From the NCBI GenBank assembly GCA_049644325.1, contig JBARRR010000039.1, positions 1 to 64,000 of the forward strand: a DNA stretch of 64,000 bases, written 5' to 3'. The DNA comes from DASZHA01 sp049644325. Its GTDB lineage: Bacteria; Chloroflexota; Dormibacteria; DASZGP01. How positions within the stretch are numbered: the first letter of the stretch is position 1; each line of letters begins with the position of its first letter. Both the position numbers and the translations under genes were made by a program. The notes beneath the pieces were generated by a model that saw only the letters and a program-made list of their open reading frames with translations, made no database searches and was not told where the DNA came from. Shown here piece after piece: positions 33,889 to 42,532 of this stretch.

Positions 33889-34605
33889 ATGGCCGCCAAC
33901 CGCCCGCTGATCGCCGACGTCCGCCGGGGGCTGGCCGCGCGGGCCGACCCCGTGCGGGCCGAGTACCAGAAGGCCTACATGAAGTCAGCGCTGCCTTACT
34001 ACGGCGTCAACAACGGCGACATGCGGCGCACCGCAAGGCGGGTTTTCGCGGAGCACCCGCTGCCTGACTTCGCCGCCTGGCGCGACACCGCGCTGGAGCT
34101 TTGGCGCAGGGCGAGGCACCGCGAGGAGCGATACGCCGCCCTGGAGCTGCTGGGGTACCGAGCCTACCGGGAGCACCAGGTCCTGGCGGCCCTACCCATG
34201 TATGAGGAGATGGTGGTCACCGGGGGATGGTGGGATTACGTCGATGACATCGCGGTCCACCGCCTTGGCCCCATGCTGCTGGCGTTCCCCAGGGAGATGG
34301 GCCGGGAGATTCGGGACTGGAGCAGGGACCCCGACATGTGGAAGCGGCGGGCGTCGATCATCTGCCAGGTTCTGGCCCGGGGCAGGACCGACACCGGCCT
34401 GCTCAGGGCCGCGATCCAACCCAACCTGGGGGACCGGGACTTCTTCATCCGCAAGGCAATCGGGTGGGCGCTGCGGGAGCACGCCAAGGTCGATGCCGCC
34501 TGGGTGGCGGCTTACGTCGCCGAGCATGAATCCCAGCTCAGCGGGCTGAGCCGGCGCGAGGCGCTCAAGCACATAAGTCGTCACAGCACCGCGGGCAATG
34601 TTTGA
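33889..34605 (+). CDS. AlkD-like DNA alkylation repair protein
   Basis: 238 residues of HEAT-like helical repeats. AlkD-family motifs: PYYGVNNGDMRR near the N-terminus, VVTGGWWDYVDDIA (aromatic pocket and catalytic Asp region), DMWKRRASIICQ and DFFIRKAIGWALREHAK. It removes alkylated bases such as 3- and 7-alkylpurines from DNA. The ATG is 7 nt after TATATT, and no other start fits the shared promoter. Confidence 0.92.
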   Translation: MAANRPLIADVRRGLAARADPVRAEYQKAYMKSALPYYGVNNGDMRRTARRVFAEHPLPDFAAWRDTALELWRRARHREERYAALELLGYRAYREHQVLAALPMYEEMVVTGGWWDYVDDIAVHRLGPMLLAFPREMGREIRDWSRDPDMWKRRASIICQVLARGRTDTGLLRAAIQPNLGDRDFFIRKAIGWALREHAKVDAAWVAAYVAEHESQLSGLSRREALKHISRHSTAGNV

Positions 34606-34767
34606 CACGGTCATCACGGATGCTGTCTACAATTAACGCCGCCCCCGGGAAGCCGGGCAGTGAATTTTGCAGGGATCCCGAAGACCCGAGTCGCAAGGAT
34701 CGCAGACCTGATAGCTCTGCTTCGTAACCCAGAGGTCCCGTTACCAACCATCTAGGAGGTCCATCTA
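34602..34767 (+). promoter_or_regulatory. Promoter and long 5' leader of the zinc-ribbon gene
   Basis: TACAAT (34628-34633) is a good -10. TTGACA (34602-34607) is upstream but at a long 20-nt spacing. The leader would be about 125-130 nt, unusual in this window where many genes are leaderless. It includes pairing candidates such as CTCTG with CAGAGGTC before the ribosome binding site AGGAGGT. It may be structured and regulatory, but no known riboswitch is recognised. Confidence 0.45.
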
Positions 34768-35076
34768 GTGAGCTATCAGGACAAGGTCCTGACCTGTCGT
34801 GACTGCGGTCAGCAGTTCACATTCACCGCAGGCGAACAGGAGTTTTACGCGTCCAAGGGTTTGCAGAACGAGCCCGGTCGGTGCCCCGACTGCCGCGCCA
34901 TCCGGCGTGGTTCTCGTGGCGGCGCCGGCGCCGGCGGCAGCGCCTCACGTCAAATGTTTGACGTGGTCTGCAGCAGCTGCGGTCAGCCGACCCAGGTACC
35001 CTTCCAGCCGACGAGTGGCCGGCCGGTGTACTGCAGCGACTGCTTCAGCCGGCTGCCCGGACGCAGCTACCGGTAG
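34768..35076 (+). CDS. Double zinc-ribbon protein (probable zinc-binding domain)
   Basis: 102 residues. The N-terminal ribbon is LTCRDCGQQFTF with FYASKGLQNEPGRCPDCRAIRR, the pattern of the probable zinc-binding domain family. A Gly/Ala linker leads to a second ribbon VVCSSCGQPTQVPF with VYCSDCFSR. Each ribbon has two CxxC pairs. It is small and cytoplasmic; its role is unknown, perhaps in RNA or ribosome binding. The GTG start has a strong AGGAGGT. A terminator follows at 35112. Confidence 0.9.
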   Translation: MSYQDKVLTCRDCGQQFTFTAGEQEFYASKGLQNEPGRCPDCRAIRRGSRGGAGAGGSASRQMFDVVCSSCGQPTQVPFQPTSGRPVYCSDCFSRLPGRSYR

Positions 35077-35111
35077 AAACGATGCGGCCCTTGGGGCCGC
35101 CATCGCGGATC

Positions 35112-35144
35112 GAGAGGGCCCCTTCTGGGGCCCTCTCCTTTTTT
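35112..35144. terminator. Rho-independent terminator
   Basis: A perfect 11-bp stem, GAGAGGGCCCC and GGGGCCCTCTC with TTCT loop, is followed by CTTTTTT. It ends the zinc-ribbon transcript and sits 10 bp from the end of the convergent helicase gene, so it may serve both strands. Confidence 0.93.
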
Positions 35145-35154
35145 GCCGCCCCGG

Positions 35155-37893
35155 CTACCCTTCGGCGGGTGCCGGCGGGTCTCCACTGGGTTCGCGGGGC
35201 GGCGCGACCCGCTCGGCCGGGGACGACTCGGTTGGCATCGAGGGATGCTCGACGTTTGTTGTTTGGCCACCGTCCGACGCTGCTGTGGTGTCGCCTGGCA
35301 TGGCGCCGCGTCTCCGACGCCGGCGGCGACGCCTTCTCGACCGGCGCGGCGGATCCATGTCGCCGGTGCGCGGGCGCGTGTCGGAGCCTGCCACCGCGTC
35401 GGCCTCGCCGGCGGCGCCGTTCTCGGCGGCATCGGGGAGAGCTTCGCCTGGGGTCCAGTCGCGCAGGCGGGGCAGCCGCCGCGGCGTGGCGTCGGCGCCG
35501 CTGTCGCCGCCACCGCCGTTCTCCTCCGTCGGTGTGATCGACACCACCCGAGCCTGGCCCTCGCGGGGCTGGCGGGTGCGGCGCCGGCGGCGCTTCTGGC
35601 CCTTGGCGACGTGCGGCAGGCGGTTCCAGGGGATGATCGCGCCGCTGCGGCGAAAGCCCTCCAAAACCTGGCGGAGGACGCGGTTGCTGCGCACCGTCTG
35701 GCTGTCGCCGACGATGATCAGCAGCCTCTTGGCTCGCGACATGGCCACGTTGATCCGGTTGTGAACCTCGAGGAAGCCGACCATGCCACGCGGGTTGCTG
35801 CGGACCAGGTCGACGATGACGATGTCGGCCTCGGCGCCCTCGAAGGCGTCGACGGTGTCGGCCCGGAAGTCGCGATTGGTCCATTGCTTCCAGCCGCCGT
35901 ACCGGCGCAGCTGCTCGCGGTACATCCCGATCAACGCGATGTTGAGGGACGGGTCGGTGCGCTCGCTCACCATCCGCACCAGACCGCGGCAGATGTTGAC
36001 GTGGTTGAGGTTGTAGATCGATCCGTTGCCGGTACGCATCTCACGGACCTCGGCGCCCGCGGAGTCAATCCAGATCAGGGAGCGGGGCGCGCCCATGATC
36101 TTGGGGCGCTGGTACTTCTTGACCACCTCGCCATCGCGCAGCTGGCCGCGGTAGAAGCGCTGGCTAACCAGGTGGCGGATCGCCGGGTGCATCCGGTGCT
36201 GGACCAGGAAAACCGTCTTGTTGGTCTCCGGCAGGGTCGAGCCCCACAGGATCTCGAAATAGCTGCTGCGGGCCAGGTGCCACTCCGGGGTGCCGCGGCG
36301 GAGCTCGCCGAGGTCCTCCTCCTCGACGACTGGAGGAAGCTGGTGGTGATCGCCGATGAGGACGACCCGCTCGCCGAGGGCGATGAAGGGAAGGGTCTCC
36401 TCGGCGCGGGCCTTGTTGGCCTCGTCGAGGAAAGCGTAGGTGTACTGCTCGCCCCGCTGGCCCTCGGTCACCACCGCCTTGTTGCAGGTTGCCGCCACAA
36501 CGCGCTCGTCGCCGGCGCGGTCCCAGGTGCCCACGCCGACGTCGTCGCCGGCGCGGAGGCGGAAGATCTTGACGCCGACCTTCTGCAGGCGCTCGGTGGC
36601 GTCGTCGACGGCGCGGTTGGAGTGCGAGGAGATCAGGATCCGGGCGTGCGGCTGCGCCTCCAGGATCTGGCGCACGGCCTCGACGATGACGGTCGTCTTG
36701 CCGGTGCCGGGCGGCCCTTGCAGCATCATCACCGAGCCCTGGGGCATCGCCACCACGCGACGTACGGCCTCCTGCTGCTCGAGGTTGTCCTCGATCATCT
36801 CGTTGAACAAGGGGTTCGGTAGCGCGTCGTCGCGGGGTTGGGGGATCTTCTCCGGCTCCGCCACCAGCTGCACCACGGTGGCCAGGTCGGGGTGACCGGA
36901 GAGCGCCATGTCCAGGGCGTGGCGCTGCGCCGCGGCCACCGCGCCACCTTCGATGGGGGAGACCTCGACGTTGTCGGGCAGAACCGCCGGGCGCTTGAAG
37001 GAGACCCGCAGCCGGTTGCGGTCCATCACCTCGAACGGCGCCTCGATCTCGCCGTACGGCGTGATCACCTGGAGCTTCTGGAAGGAGTTGAAACGATCTG
37101 CCTGTCCGGGGCCCAGCTCCAGGGTCGCCTGGGTCGCCGCACCGGGGTTTTGGAAGCCCGAACCGAGCGGCTTGCCGCAGTTGGGGCACGCGCGCTGTGG
37201 CGGCTCCATGCGGTGGTGGCAGCCTGGGCACTCCAGCTCCGTCGACGCCACCGTGGCCTTGCGGCGCAGCTCCCGGGCGCGCTTCTCGCGCGCGGTCTGG
37301 AGCACGTCGAGGACGGTGTCGACCTGCTCCAGGAAGGTGCGGGCAGGCGAGGAAACTGGGATCGGCGTGAAGGTGCCCAGGTCCTCCCCGTCGCTGCCGG
37401 CGGCGGCGCCCGGGGTCCCGGGCACGCCGAAGTTGCGATACCACTGGGCCAGCTCCGAGCTCCATTCCTGGCCGACGGGGGCGAACGTGACCCTCGGGGC
37501 CTCGATCTTGGGCAGCAGCAGCCACTCGCTCTGGCTGACCTCGATCGGCTTCATGTCCTCGATTCGAAGCGCCGCGCGCTGCATGTTCATGTCGTTGGGC
37601 GGCGTGTCCACGTGGGTGGCGAAGGCGTGGTACTTGCCCGGCTGGGGCTGGAAGATGAGGGTCACCTCGTAGGCGCGACCCAGCATCAACCCGAAGGTCA
37701 CCCCGGCGAAGAAGTCGCTGAGGTAGACGTAGGCGTCATCCTTGCCCTCTGACAGCGCGGCCAGCCAGGGCACGTTGGAGAGATCCACCTGGATGACCAG
37801 GTGTTCGAGCGAGTAGTCCCGAAGCGGTTCAACCGCAGGATTGTCGATGAGTGTGTTGTTGTGTCCGGGGTGCTCGGGTGGGGCTCGCTTCAC
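35155..37893 (-). CDS. UPF1-like superfamily 1 helicase with zinc ribbon and basic tail
   Basis: 912 residues. N-terminal region of unknown fold to about 210, a four-Cys ribbon (CPGCHHR...CPNC, about 220-240), then an SF1 helicase: Walker A GPPGTGKTT (about 391-399), motif II FLDEANKA, motif III GDHHQLPP, HRMHPAI, and motifs V/VI VDTVDAFEGAEADIV and NVAMSRAKRLL. The last ~140 residues are disordered, rich in Gly, Pro and a run of about 12 Arg. It resembles bacterial AAA_11/AAA_12 helicases acting on DNA or RNA. A start further downstream is possible because the GTG has no clear signals. Confidence 0.88.
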   Translation of the reverse strand: MKRAPPEHPGHNNTLIDNPAVEPLRDYSLEHLVIQVDLSNVPWLAALSEGKDDAYVYLSDFFAGVTFGLMLGRAYEVTLIFQPQPGKYHAFATHVDTPPNDMNMQRAALRIEDMKPIEVSQSEWLLLPKIEAPRVTFAPVGQEWSSELAQWYRNFGVPGTPGAAAGSDGEDLGTFTPIPVSSPARTFLEQVDTVLDVLQTAREKRARELRRKATVASTELECPGCHHRMEPPQRACPNCGKPLGSGFQNPGAATQATLELGPGQADRFNSFQKLQVITPYGEIEAPFEVMDRNRLRVSFKRPAVLPDNVEVSPIEGGAVAAAQRHALDMALSGHPDLATVVQLVAEPEKIPQPRDDALPNPLFNEMIEDNLEQQEAVRRVVAMPQGSVMMLQGPPGTGKTTVIVEAVRQILEAQPHARILISSHSNRAVDDATERLQKVGVKIFRLRAGDDVGVGTWDRAGDERVVAATCNKAVVTEGQRGEQYTYAFLDEANKARAEETLPFIALGERVVLIGDHHQLPPVVEEEDLGELRRGTPEWHLARSSYFEILWGSTLPETNKTVFLVQHRMHPAIRHLVSQRFYRGQLRDGEVVKKYQRPKIMGAPRSLIWIDSAGAEVREMRTGNGSIYNLNHVNICRGLVRMVSERTDPSLNIALIGMYREQLRRYGGWKQWTNRDFRADTVDAFEGAEADIVIVDLVRSNPRGMVGFLEVHNRINVAMSRAKRLLIIVGDSQTVRSNRVLRQVLEGFRRSGAIIPWNRLPHVAKGQKRRRRRTRQPREGQARVVSITPTEENGGGGDSGADATPRRLPRLRDWTPGEALPDAAENGAAGEADAVAGSDTRPRTGDMDPPRRSRRRRRRRRRRGAMPGDTTAASDGGQTTNVEHPSMPTESSPAERVAPPREPSGDPPAPAEG

Positions 37894-38058
37894 CGGATAG
37901 GGGTGGATCGCGAGTCTCAGCTGGGCACGCCCCGTGAGTCTGAAGCGCTCAGTGGAGGTGGCTAGAAGTCCTGGCAGATCAGCCGGCGTTCCAAAGCCCC
38001 CTCGTCGTGCTTGTTAAGAAGATACAACACGGGGCGGCTGAATGGTCATTCCCGCGGC

Positions 38059-38121
38059 CTAGGGTTCGGGCGAGATCACCTCGAGTTCGTTGCCATCAGG
38101 GTCCCAGATGTAGTCGGCCAG
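38059..38121 (-). pseudogene. Remnant of a VOC/glyoxalase-family C-terminus
   Basis: Reading the minus strand gives LADYIWDPDGNELEVISPEP and a stop, the characteristic last strand of VOC-fold proteins (DPDGNxxE carries a metal-ligand Glu). No matching upstream domain is found; further upstream the frame turns into low-complexity sequence running into the SnoaL-like gene. The intact VOC gene at 38604-39026 ends with a related DDPDGNEVECIA. This suggests a decayed tandem duplicate. The rest of the 300-bp gap 37894-38191 shows nothing else. Confidence 0.6.
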
Positions 38122-38191
38122 GGGCGAGGAAGAGGGCTCGACCACGGATCCTCGGCGGGGCAGCCTGGTCCAAGTCGTGGCGCGGCGACGC

Positions 38192-38572
38192 TCAGCCAGT
38201 TGGACGGGCCAGGTACTCGCCGGCCGCCGTCTGCAGGGCCTGCAGCGCCGACATCGGTCGGACGAAGTCGCGGAAGCTCGTGACTAGGCCGTCGCTGTTG
38301 AACGTCAAGACCTGGATACCGTCGAACTGCCGGTCGCCGATCCGACCGTGGACGAGGAGCGTCACCCCGTCGTCAGCTGTGTATTCCTTCACGTACCGGA
38401 CGTCCTGGCACACGGCGGCCAGCATCCCGAAGATAACCAGCACTGCCTCCCTGCCCTCGAACGGCTTATGAGTGAGCGATCCGAACAACTGGACGTCGGG
38501 CGCAAACAGGTTGGCCACGCCTTCAGGGTTTCCAACCAAAGCCTGCATCAGTCCGATGATTGATCGCGTCAT
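38192..38572 (-). CDS. SnoaL-like/NTF2-fold protein
   Basis: 126 residues, a single alpha+beta cone-fold domain: N-terminal helices, LFAPDVQLFG, FEGREAVLVIFGML, then the C-terminal sheet ending VTSFRDFVRP. The ATG has GGAGG 4 nt upstream. Function unknown; such proteins act as small isomerases or hydrolases or as binding domains. It lies between a VOC remnant and an intact VOC gene. Confidence 0.8.
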   Translation of the reverse strand: MTRSIIGLMQALVGNPEGVANLFAPDVQLFGSLTHKPFEGREAVLVIFGMLAAVCQDVRYVKEYTADDGVTLLVHGRIGDRQFDGIQVLTFNSDGLVTSFRDFVRPMSALQALQTAAGEYLARPTG

Positions 38573-38603
38573 GTAGCCTCCGTGTCCCAGTTGAATCCCG
38601 ACT

Positions 38604-39026
38604 TCACTCAGTAACTGATTCCGCCAACGCTATACATTCGACCTCGTTGCCGTCCGGGTCGTCTACGTAGAACGTTCTTACCCCCTTGAGCACCGGATGA
38701 ATCCCGTCGCGCACCTCGAGCCCGGCGGCGCGGCAGCGGTCAGCCAGCTCCTCGTAGCGGTCGGGGGCGACCGAGAAGGCCATGTGGTGCAGTGGTCGCC
38801 GGGGCTTCTCACCCGGGAACGGCGAATCCGGCTCAGGGTGGGGGACGAGGACGATCATCTGGGGCACCCCGACGTCGGTCTCCGCGGCCAGCAGGAACCG
38901 TGGCGGGATGTCCTGACGCTGCTCCATCATGGTCAGGCCGAAGACGTCACGGTAGAAGCCGTAGCTCTTCTCGAGGTCGTGGCTCCAGAGCACGATCTCG
39001 GCGATGCCGGTCACCGGGCCACTCAT
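38604..39026 (-). CDS. VOC-family (glyoxalase-like) protein
   Basis: 140 residues with two beta-alpha-beta-beta-beta modules. ITGIAEIVLWSHDLEKSYGFYRDVFGL and the C-terminal VDDPDGNEVECIA are family hallmarks. The metal-ligand Glu in DGNEVE is present; the first-strand ligand position is less clear. It could be a dioxygenase, lyase or antibiotic-binding protein. TAAGCT ends 7 nt before the ATG, so it is probably leaderless. Confidence 0.85.
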   Translation of the reverse strand: MSGPVTGIAEIVLWSHDLEKSYGFYRDVFGLTMMEQRQDIPPRFLLAAETDVGVPQMIVLVPHPEPDSPFPGEKPRRPLHHMAFSVAPDRYEELADRCRAAGLEVRDGIHPVLKGVRTFYVDDPDGNEVECIALAESVTE

Positions 39027-39072
39027 GTTTGACAGCTTAGCTTCGGCGCCGTCGCCTGACCGGAGCGCCTGG

Positions 39073-40509
39073 TCAGCTGTAGAGCGGGTCGGCCGGCACC
39101 TCGTGGGGGTGGAACTGGCCGGTGTGCTTGGCCTCCTCGATCACCGCCGCCGAGACCGCCGGCGCGACGCGGCGATTGAACACCGACGGCACCACGTACT
39201 CGGGGCCGAGCTCGTCGGGGGAGACGATGTCGGCGATCGCCTGGGCGGCCGCCAGCTTCATGTTGTCCGTGATGTAGCGGGCGCCGCAGTCGAGCACGCC
39301 GCGGAAGATGCCGGGGAAGGCGAGCACGTTGTTGATCTGGTTGGGGTAGTCGGAACGCCCGGTGGCCATCACCGCCACCAGGCCCTCAGTAAGCTCGGGA
39401 CGGATCTCGGGATCGGGGTTGGCCAGGGCGAAGACGATGGGCAGGTCGTTCATCTTGGCGACGTCGCGGGGCTGGAGCAGGCCCGGGCCGCTGACGCCCA
39501 GGAAGACGTCGGCCCCCGTCATCACCTCGGAGAGGGAGCCCTCGCGCTGGTACTGGTTGGTGCGGCCGGCGTACCACCGCTTGACGCCGGAGTCGAGAGG
39601 CTCGCGGCCTTTGAAGATGGCGCCGTGGCGGTCGACGCCGATGATGTCCATCACGCCTGCGGCCAGCAGCATCTTGGTGCACGCCACCCCGGCGGCGCCG
39701 GTGCCGGCGACCACCACCCGCAGGTCGGCCAGGTTCTTGTCGACGATCCTGAGCGCGTTGAGCAGCGCCGCCATCACCACCACCGCGGTGCCGTGCTGGT
39801 CGTCGTGGAAGACGGGGATGTCGAGGGACTCGATCAAGCGCTCCTCGACGGCAAAACAGCGCGGCGCCGAGATGTCCTCGAGGTTGATGCCGCCGAAGAC
39901 CGGCGCGATCCGCTCCACCGCCTCGACGATCTCGTCGATGTCCTGGGTGTTGAGGCAGATGGGGAAGGCGTCGACGTCGCCGAACTCCTTGAACAGCATG
40001 GCCTTGCCCTCCATCACCGGGAGGGCGCCCAGCGGACCCAGGTTGCCGAGGCCGAGAACGGCGCTGCCGTCGGTGACGACTGCCACCATGTTCCGCTTGA
40101 TCGTCAGCTCGCGGGCCCGAGAGGGGTCCTCGGCGATGGCCCGGCAGACGCGGGCCACGCCCGGGGTGTAGGCCATCGAGAGGTCGTCGCGGGTCTTGAT
40201 CGGGACCTTGGGGACGACGCTGATCTTGCCCCCCTCGTGGAGCTTGAAGGTCCTGTCGGCATATTCGAGCACATCGACGCCCTCGACGCGCCGCATCGCC
40301 TCGACGATGGCATGGGCGTGCTCCGAGTCCCGGGCCTGCACGGTGAGCTCGCGGATGATCGATCCCGGCTCAATCTTGTCGATGTCGATGGCTCGGAGGT
40401 CGCCGTCAGCCGCGCCCACCGCCGAGGTCAGCAGACCGAGCATTCCGGGCCTGTTCTGGAGGCGGCAGCGCGCAGTGAACGCGAAACTACTAGACGGTGG
40501 CGGCAGCAC
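39073..40509 (-). CDS. NAD(P)-dependent malic enzyme with N-terminal ACT domain
   Basis: 478 residues. Residues about 8-90 form an ACT-type regulatory domain, then malic enzyme proper: YTPGVARVCRAIAED (catalytic Tyr), VTDGSAVLGLGNLGP, GKAMLFKEFGDVDAFPI (catalytic Lys), LEDISAPRCF (metal) and the Rossmann motif VVAGTGAAGVAC. It converts malate to pyruvate plus CO2. The ACT domain suggests control by an amino acid. TAGGAT ends 6 nt before the GTG: leaderless. Confidence 0.93.
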   Translation of the reverse strand: MLPPPSSSFAFTARCRLQNRPGMLGLLTSAVGAADGDLRAIDIDKIEPGSIIRELTVQARDSEHAHAIVEAMRRVEGVDVLEYADRTFKLHEGGKISVVPKVPIKTRDDLSMAYTPGVARVCRAIAEDPSRARELTIKRNMVAVVTDGSAVLGLGNLGPLGALPVMEGKAMLFKEFGDVDAFPICLNTQDIDEIVEAVERIAPVFGGINLEDISAPRCFAVEERLIESLDIPVFHDDQHGTAVVVMAALLNALRIVDKNLADLRVVVAGTGAAGVACTKMLLAAGVMDIIGVDRHGAIFKGREPLDSGVKRWYAGRTNQYQREGSLSEVMTGADVFLGVSGPGLLQPRDVAKMNDLPIVFALANPDPEIRPELTEGLVAVMATGRSDYPNQINNVLAFPGIFRGVLDCGARYITDNMKLAAAQAIADIVSPDELGPEYVVPSVFNRRVAPAVSAAVIEEAKHTGQFHPHEVPADPLYS

Positions 40510-40545
40510 CCAAGAATCCTACCTGTCGTTTAGACTCCATCCTCG
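40510..40545. promoter_or_regulatory. Divergent promoters of malic enzyme and a secreted protein
   Basis: Minus: TAGGAT (40521-40516) ends 6 nt before GTG 40509. Plus: TAGACT (40531-40536) ends 9 nt before ATG 40546. The gap is only 36 bp, so the -35 regions of each lie inside the other gene or overlap the opposing -10. Confidence 0.6.
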
Positions 40546-41346
40546 ATGGGAAACCGGGCTCTCCAGCTCGTAACACTCATCGTCGCCGTGGCTGTCGGCG
40601 TCGGTGCGGCCTTCGGTGTGCGCGCAGTTCGAAACGTCTCCCCACAGCAGGCGTCCTCGAATACGTCAACCAGCTCCTCAACCTCGCCTTCGCCGAGCGC
40701 TAGCCCATCGATTTCGGCCTCGCCGACGCCCGCGGAATCCGCCTCGCCGGCCCCCGCGGCGTCGCCGGCGGCCCCCAGCCGGACAGGCGCCGCTTACCCG
40801 CAGCAGATCCAGGCCGGGAGCGTATACCAGTACTCCGGAAGCAGCAGCCTAGCTGCAGTAGCGAGCGACAGTTCGGACGGCGGGTCATCGGTGTGCGCCG
40901 GGATCAATACCACCAGCCAAGTTATCCCGCCTGGTTATCTGGCCGCCTACTTCGTGTCGGTGACGTTCCGGGACGGCCAGGTTATCTCATCCGGATACCT
41001 GCGCCAGGGAAGCGCCTCCAATGACTGGGGGCAGCTGCAAAACAACTCCACCAAGGATGCTAAACAGGAGTCGTCGCCGACCCCGGCTGGTACTCATACC
41101 TACTGCGTCACCAGGAGTGGTGGTGCCTGGATCACGACCGCGGACGGCGCCACTATCTACAGCACCACGGCCGAGCCAGCCACATCGTTCGGCGGAACAA
41201 CACTTAACTTCGAGTCCACCATCCAGCGCAAGGCCGACAACAGCGGTCCCGTCAAGGCGCTCAGCTTTTTTGTCCCGGGGTTCAAAGCCCTTGCCATCGA
41301 CGGCCAGCCGCCGACCCAGCTCAAGGGCGCAACCAAGACCTTTTAA
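40546..41346 (+). CDS. Membrane-anchored extracytoplasmic protein with Ser/Pro/Ala-rich linker
   Basis: 266 residues. N-terminal helix (about 6-26), then a low-complexity Ser/Pro/Ala/Thr stretch (about 32-85), then a globular beta-rich domain with two cysteines (SSVCAGINT and HTYCVTRSG) that could pair. No family recognised. The stop lies 4 nt before the M20 peptidase start, so cotranscription is likely. Its codon use is slightly less GC-rich than that of its neighbours. Confidence 0.78.
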   Translation: MGNRALQLVTLIVAVAVGVGAAFGVRAVRNVSPQQASSNTSTSSSTSPSPSASPSISASPTPAESASPAPAASPAAPSRTGAAYPQQIQAGSVYQYSGSSSLAAVASDSSDGGSSVCAGINTTSQVIPPGYLAAYFVSVTFRDGQVISSGYLRQGSASNDWGQLQNNSTKDAKQESSPTPAGTHTYCVTRSGGAWITTADGATIYSTTAEPATSFGGTTLNFESTIQRKADNSGPVKALSFFVPGFKALAIDGQPPTQLKGATKTF

Positions 41347-41350
41347 CAAC

Positions 41351-42532
41351 GTGGGGCATCTCGACCTCGCCCCCCTTGCCGACCAGCTATTCGACAGCGC
41401 CGTCGACACGCGTCGCCATATTCACACCTACCCGGAGCTGGGATTCGAGGAGAAGGCCACCACCGCGCTGGTGCAGGAGCGGCTCTCGGCCCTGGGCCTG
41501 GAGGAGCTGGCCGCCGGCACCGAGACCGGCGCCGTCTTTCGCCTTAAGGGAGGTCGGCCCGGGCGCGGGGTGCTGCTCCGCGCCGACATCGATGCCCTGC
41601 CGGTGGCCGAAGAGGTGGACGTGCCGTTCCGCTCCAAGGTGGAGGGCGTCATGCATGCCTGCGGCCACGACGCGCACGTCGCCATCCTCCTGGCCACCGC
41701 CGAGATTTTCTCGACCCTGGCGGAGGAACTGCCAGGCAGCTACGTCTTCCTATTTCAGCCGGCCGAGGAGCTGCTGGCGGGAGCCAGCCGGATGATCGAG
41801 GGCGGCGTCCTCGACGGACTCGGCGCCGAGCGGGTCCTGAGCCTCCACGTATCCAGCCCGCTCCCGCCCGGGCTGGTGGCGGTCCGCAGCGGCATCATGA
41901 TGAGCCAGGCGCAGCCGATCACCGCCCGGCTGCGCGGCAGCGGCGGCCATGGCGCCCAGGCCCAGGCCGAGGGCAACGTGATCCTTGCGGTCTCGAGGCT
42001 GGCCTCGCGCCTTCCCGAGGTGGTGGAGGGGATGGAGTACGAGTGGGCGGCGTGCGCCTGCAGCACCGGGGCCATCCGCGCCGGCACCGCCGCCAACGTC
42101 ATCCCTCGCGACGCGGTACTACGGGGGTCGCTGCGCACGTATACCGCGGACCAGTACGGCGAGGCCCTGAAGCGGCTTGACGCGGTGGCCGCCGATGTCG
42201 CCTCCGAGTTCGGCGTCTCGGTCGACCTCGACCTGCCAACGCCGGTTCCGCCGGTGGAGAACCAGGCCGAGGCGGTCAGCACCTGGAGCGCGGCGGCGGC
42301 TGAGATGATCGGCGCCGCCAACGTGATCGCGATCCCGCCGGTGCCCATGAGCGACGACATCAGCGAGTTCCTCCGCCGCATCCCGGGGGTGCACTTCTTT
42401 GTCGGCGCCCGCCCCGGGACGGGCGAGCCGGCGCAGCACCACTCGTCCGAGTTCACCATCGACGAGGAGTCGATCAGGGTCGGGATCAAGACCATGGCGG
42501 CCGGGGCGGTGGCGCTGGCGGGGCGGGGGTGA
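41351..42532 (+). CDS. M20-family amidohydrolase/peptidase
   Basis: 393 residues from GTG at 41351. It has the HIHTYPELGFEE start, the di-metal site LLRADIDALP, HACGHDAH (bridging Cys/His) and FLFQPAEE, a lid domain (about 180-290), and a final QHHSSEF ligand. It is close to the IAA-amino-acid hydrolase/HipO group, which removes acyl groups from amino acids. It shares TGATG with the next gene. Confidence 0.9.
   Translation: MGHLDLAPLADQLFDSAVDTRRHIHTYPELGFEEKATTALVQERLSALGLEELAAGTETGAVFRLKGGRPGRGVLLRADIDALPVAEEVDVPFRSKVEGVMHACGHDAHVAILLATAEIFSTLAEELPGSYVFLFQPAEELLAGASRMIEGGVLDGLGAERVLSLHVSSPLPPGLVAVRSGIMMSQAQPITARLRGSGGHGAQAQAEGNVILAVSRLASRLPEVVEGMEYEWAACACSTGAIRAGTAANVIPRDAVLRGSLRTYTADQYGEALKRLDAVAADVASEFGVSVDLDLPTPVPPVENQAEAVSTWSAAAAEMIGAANVIAIPPVPMSDDISEFLRRIPGVHFFVGARPGTGEPAQHHSSEFTIDEESIRVGIKTMAAGAVALAGRG

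Noticed and set aside
35143..36822. 559-codon open frame opposite the UPF1-like helicase
   Set aside because: Shadow of the helicase frame; no motif, compositional bias only.
39004..40533. 509-codon open frame opposite malic enzyme
   Set aside because: The malic enzyme reading carries all catalytic motifs; the reverse frame is a His/Asp/Gly-rich shadow.
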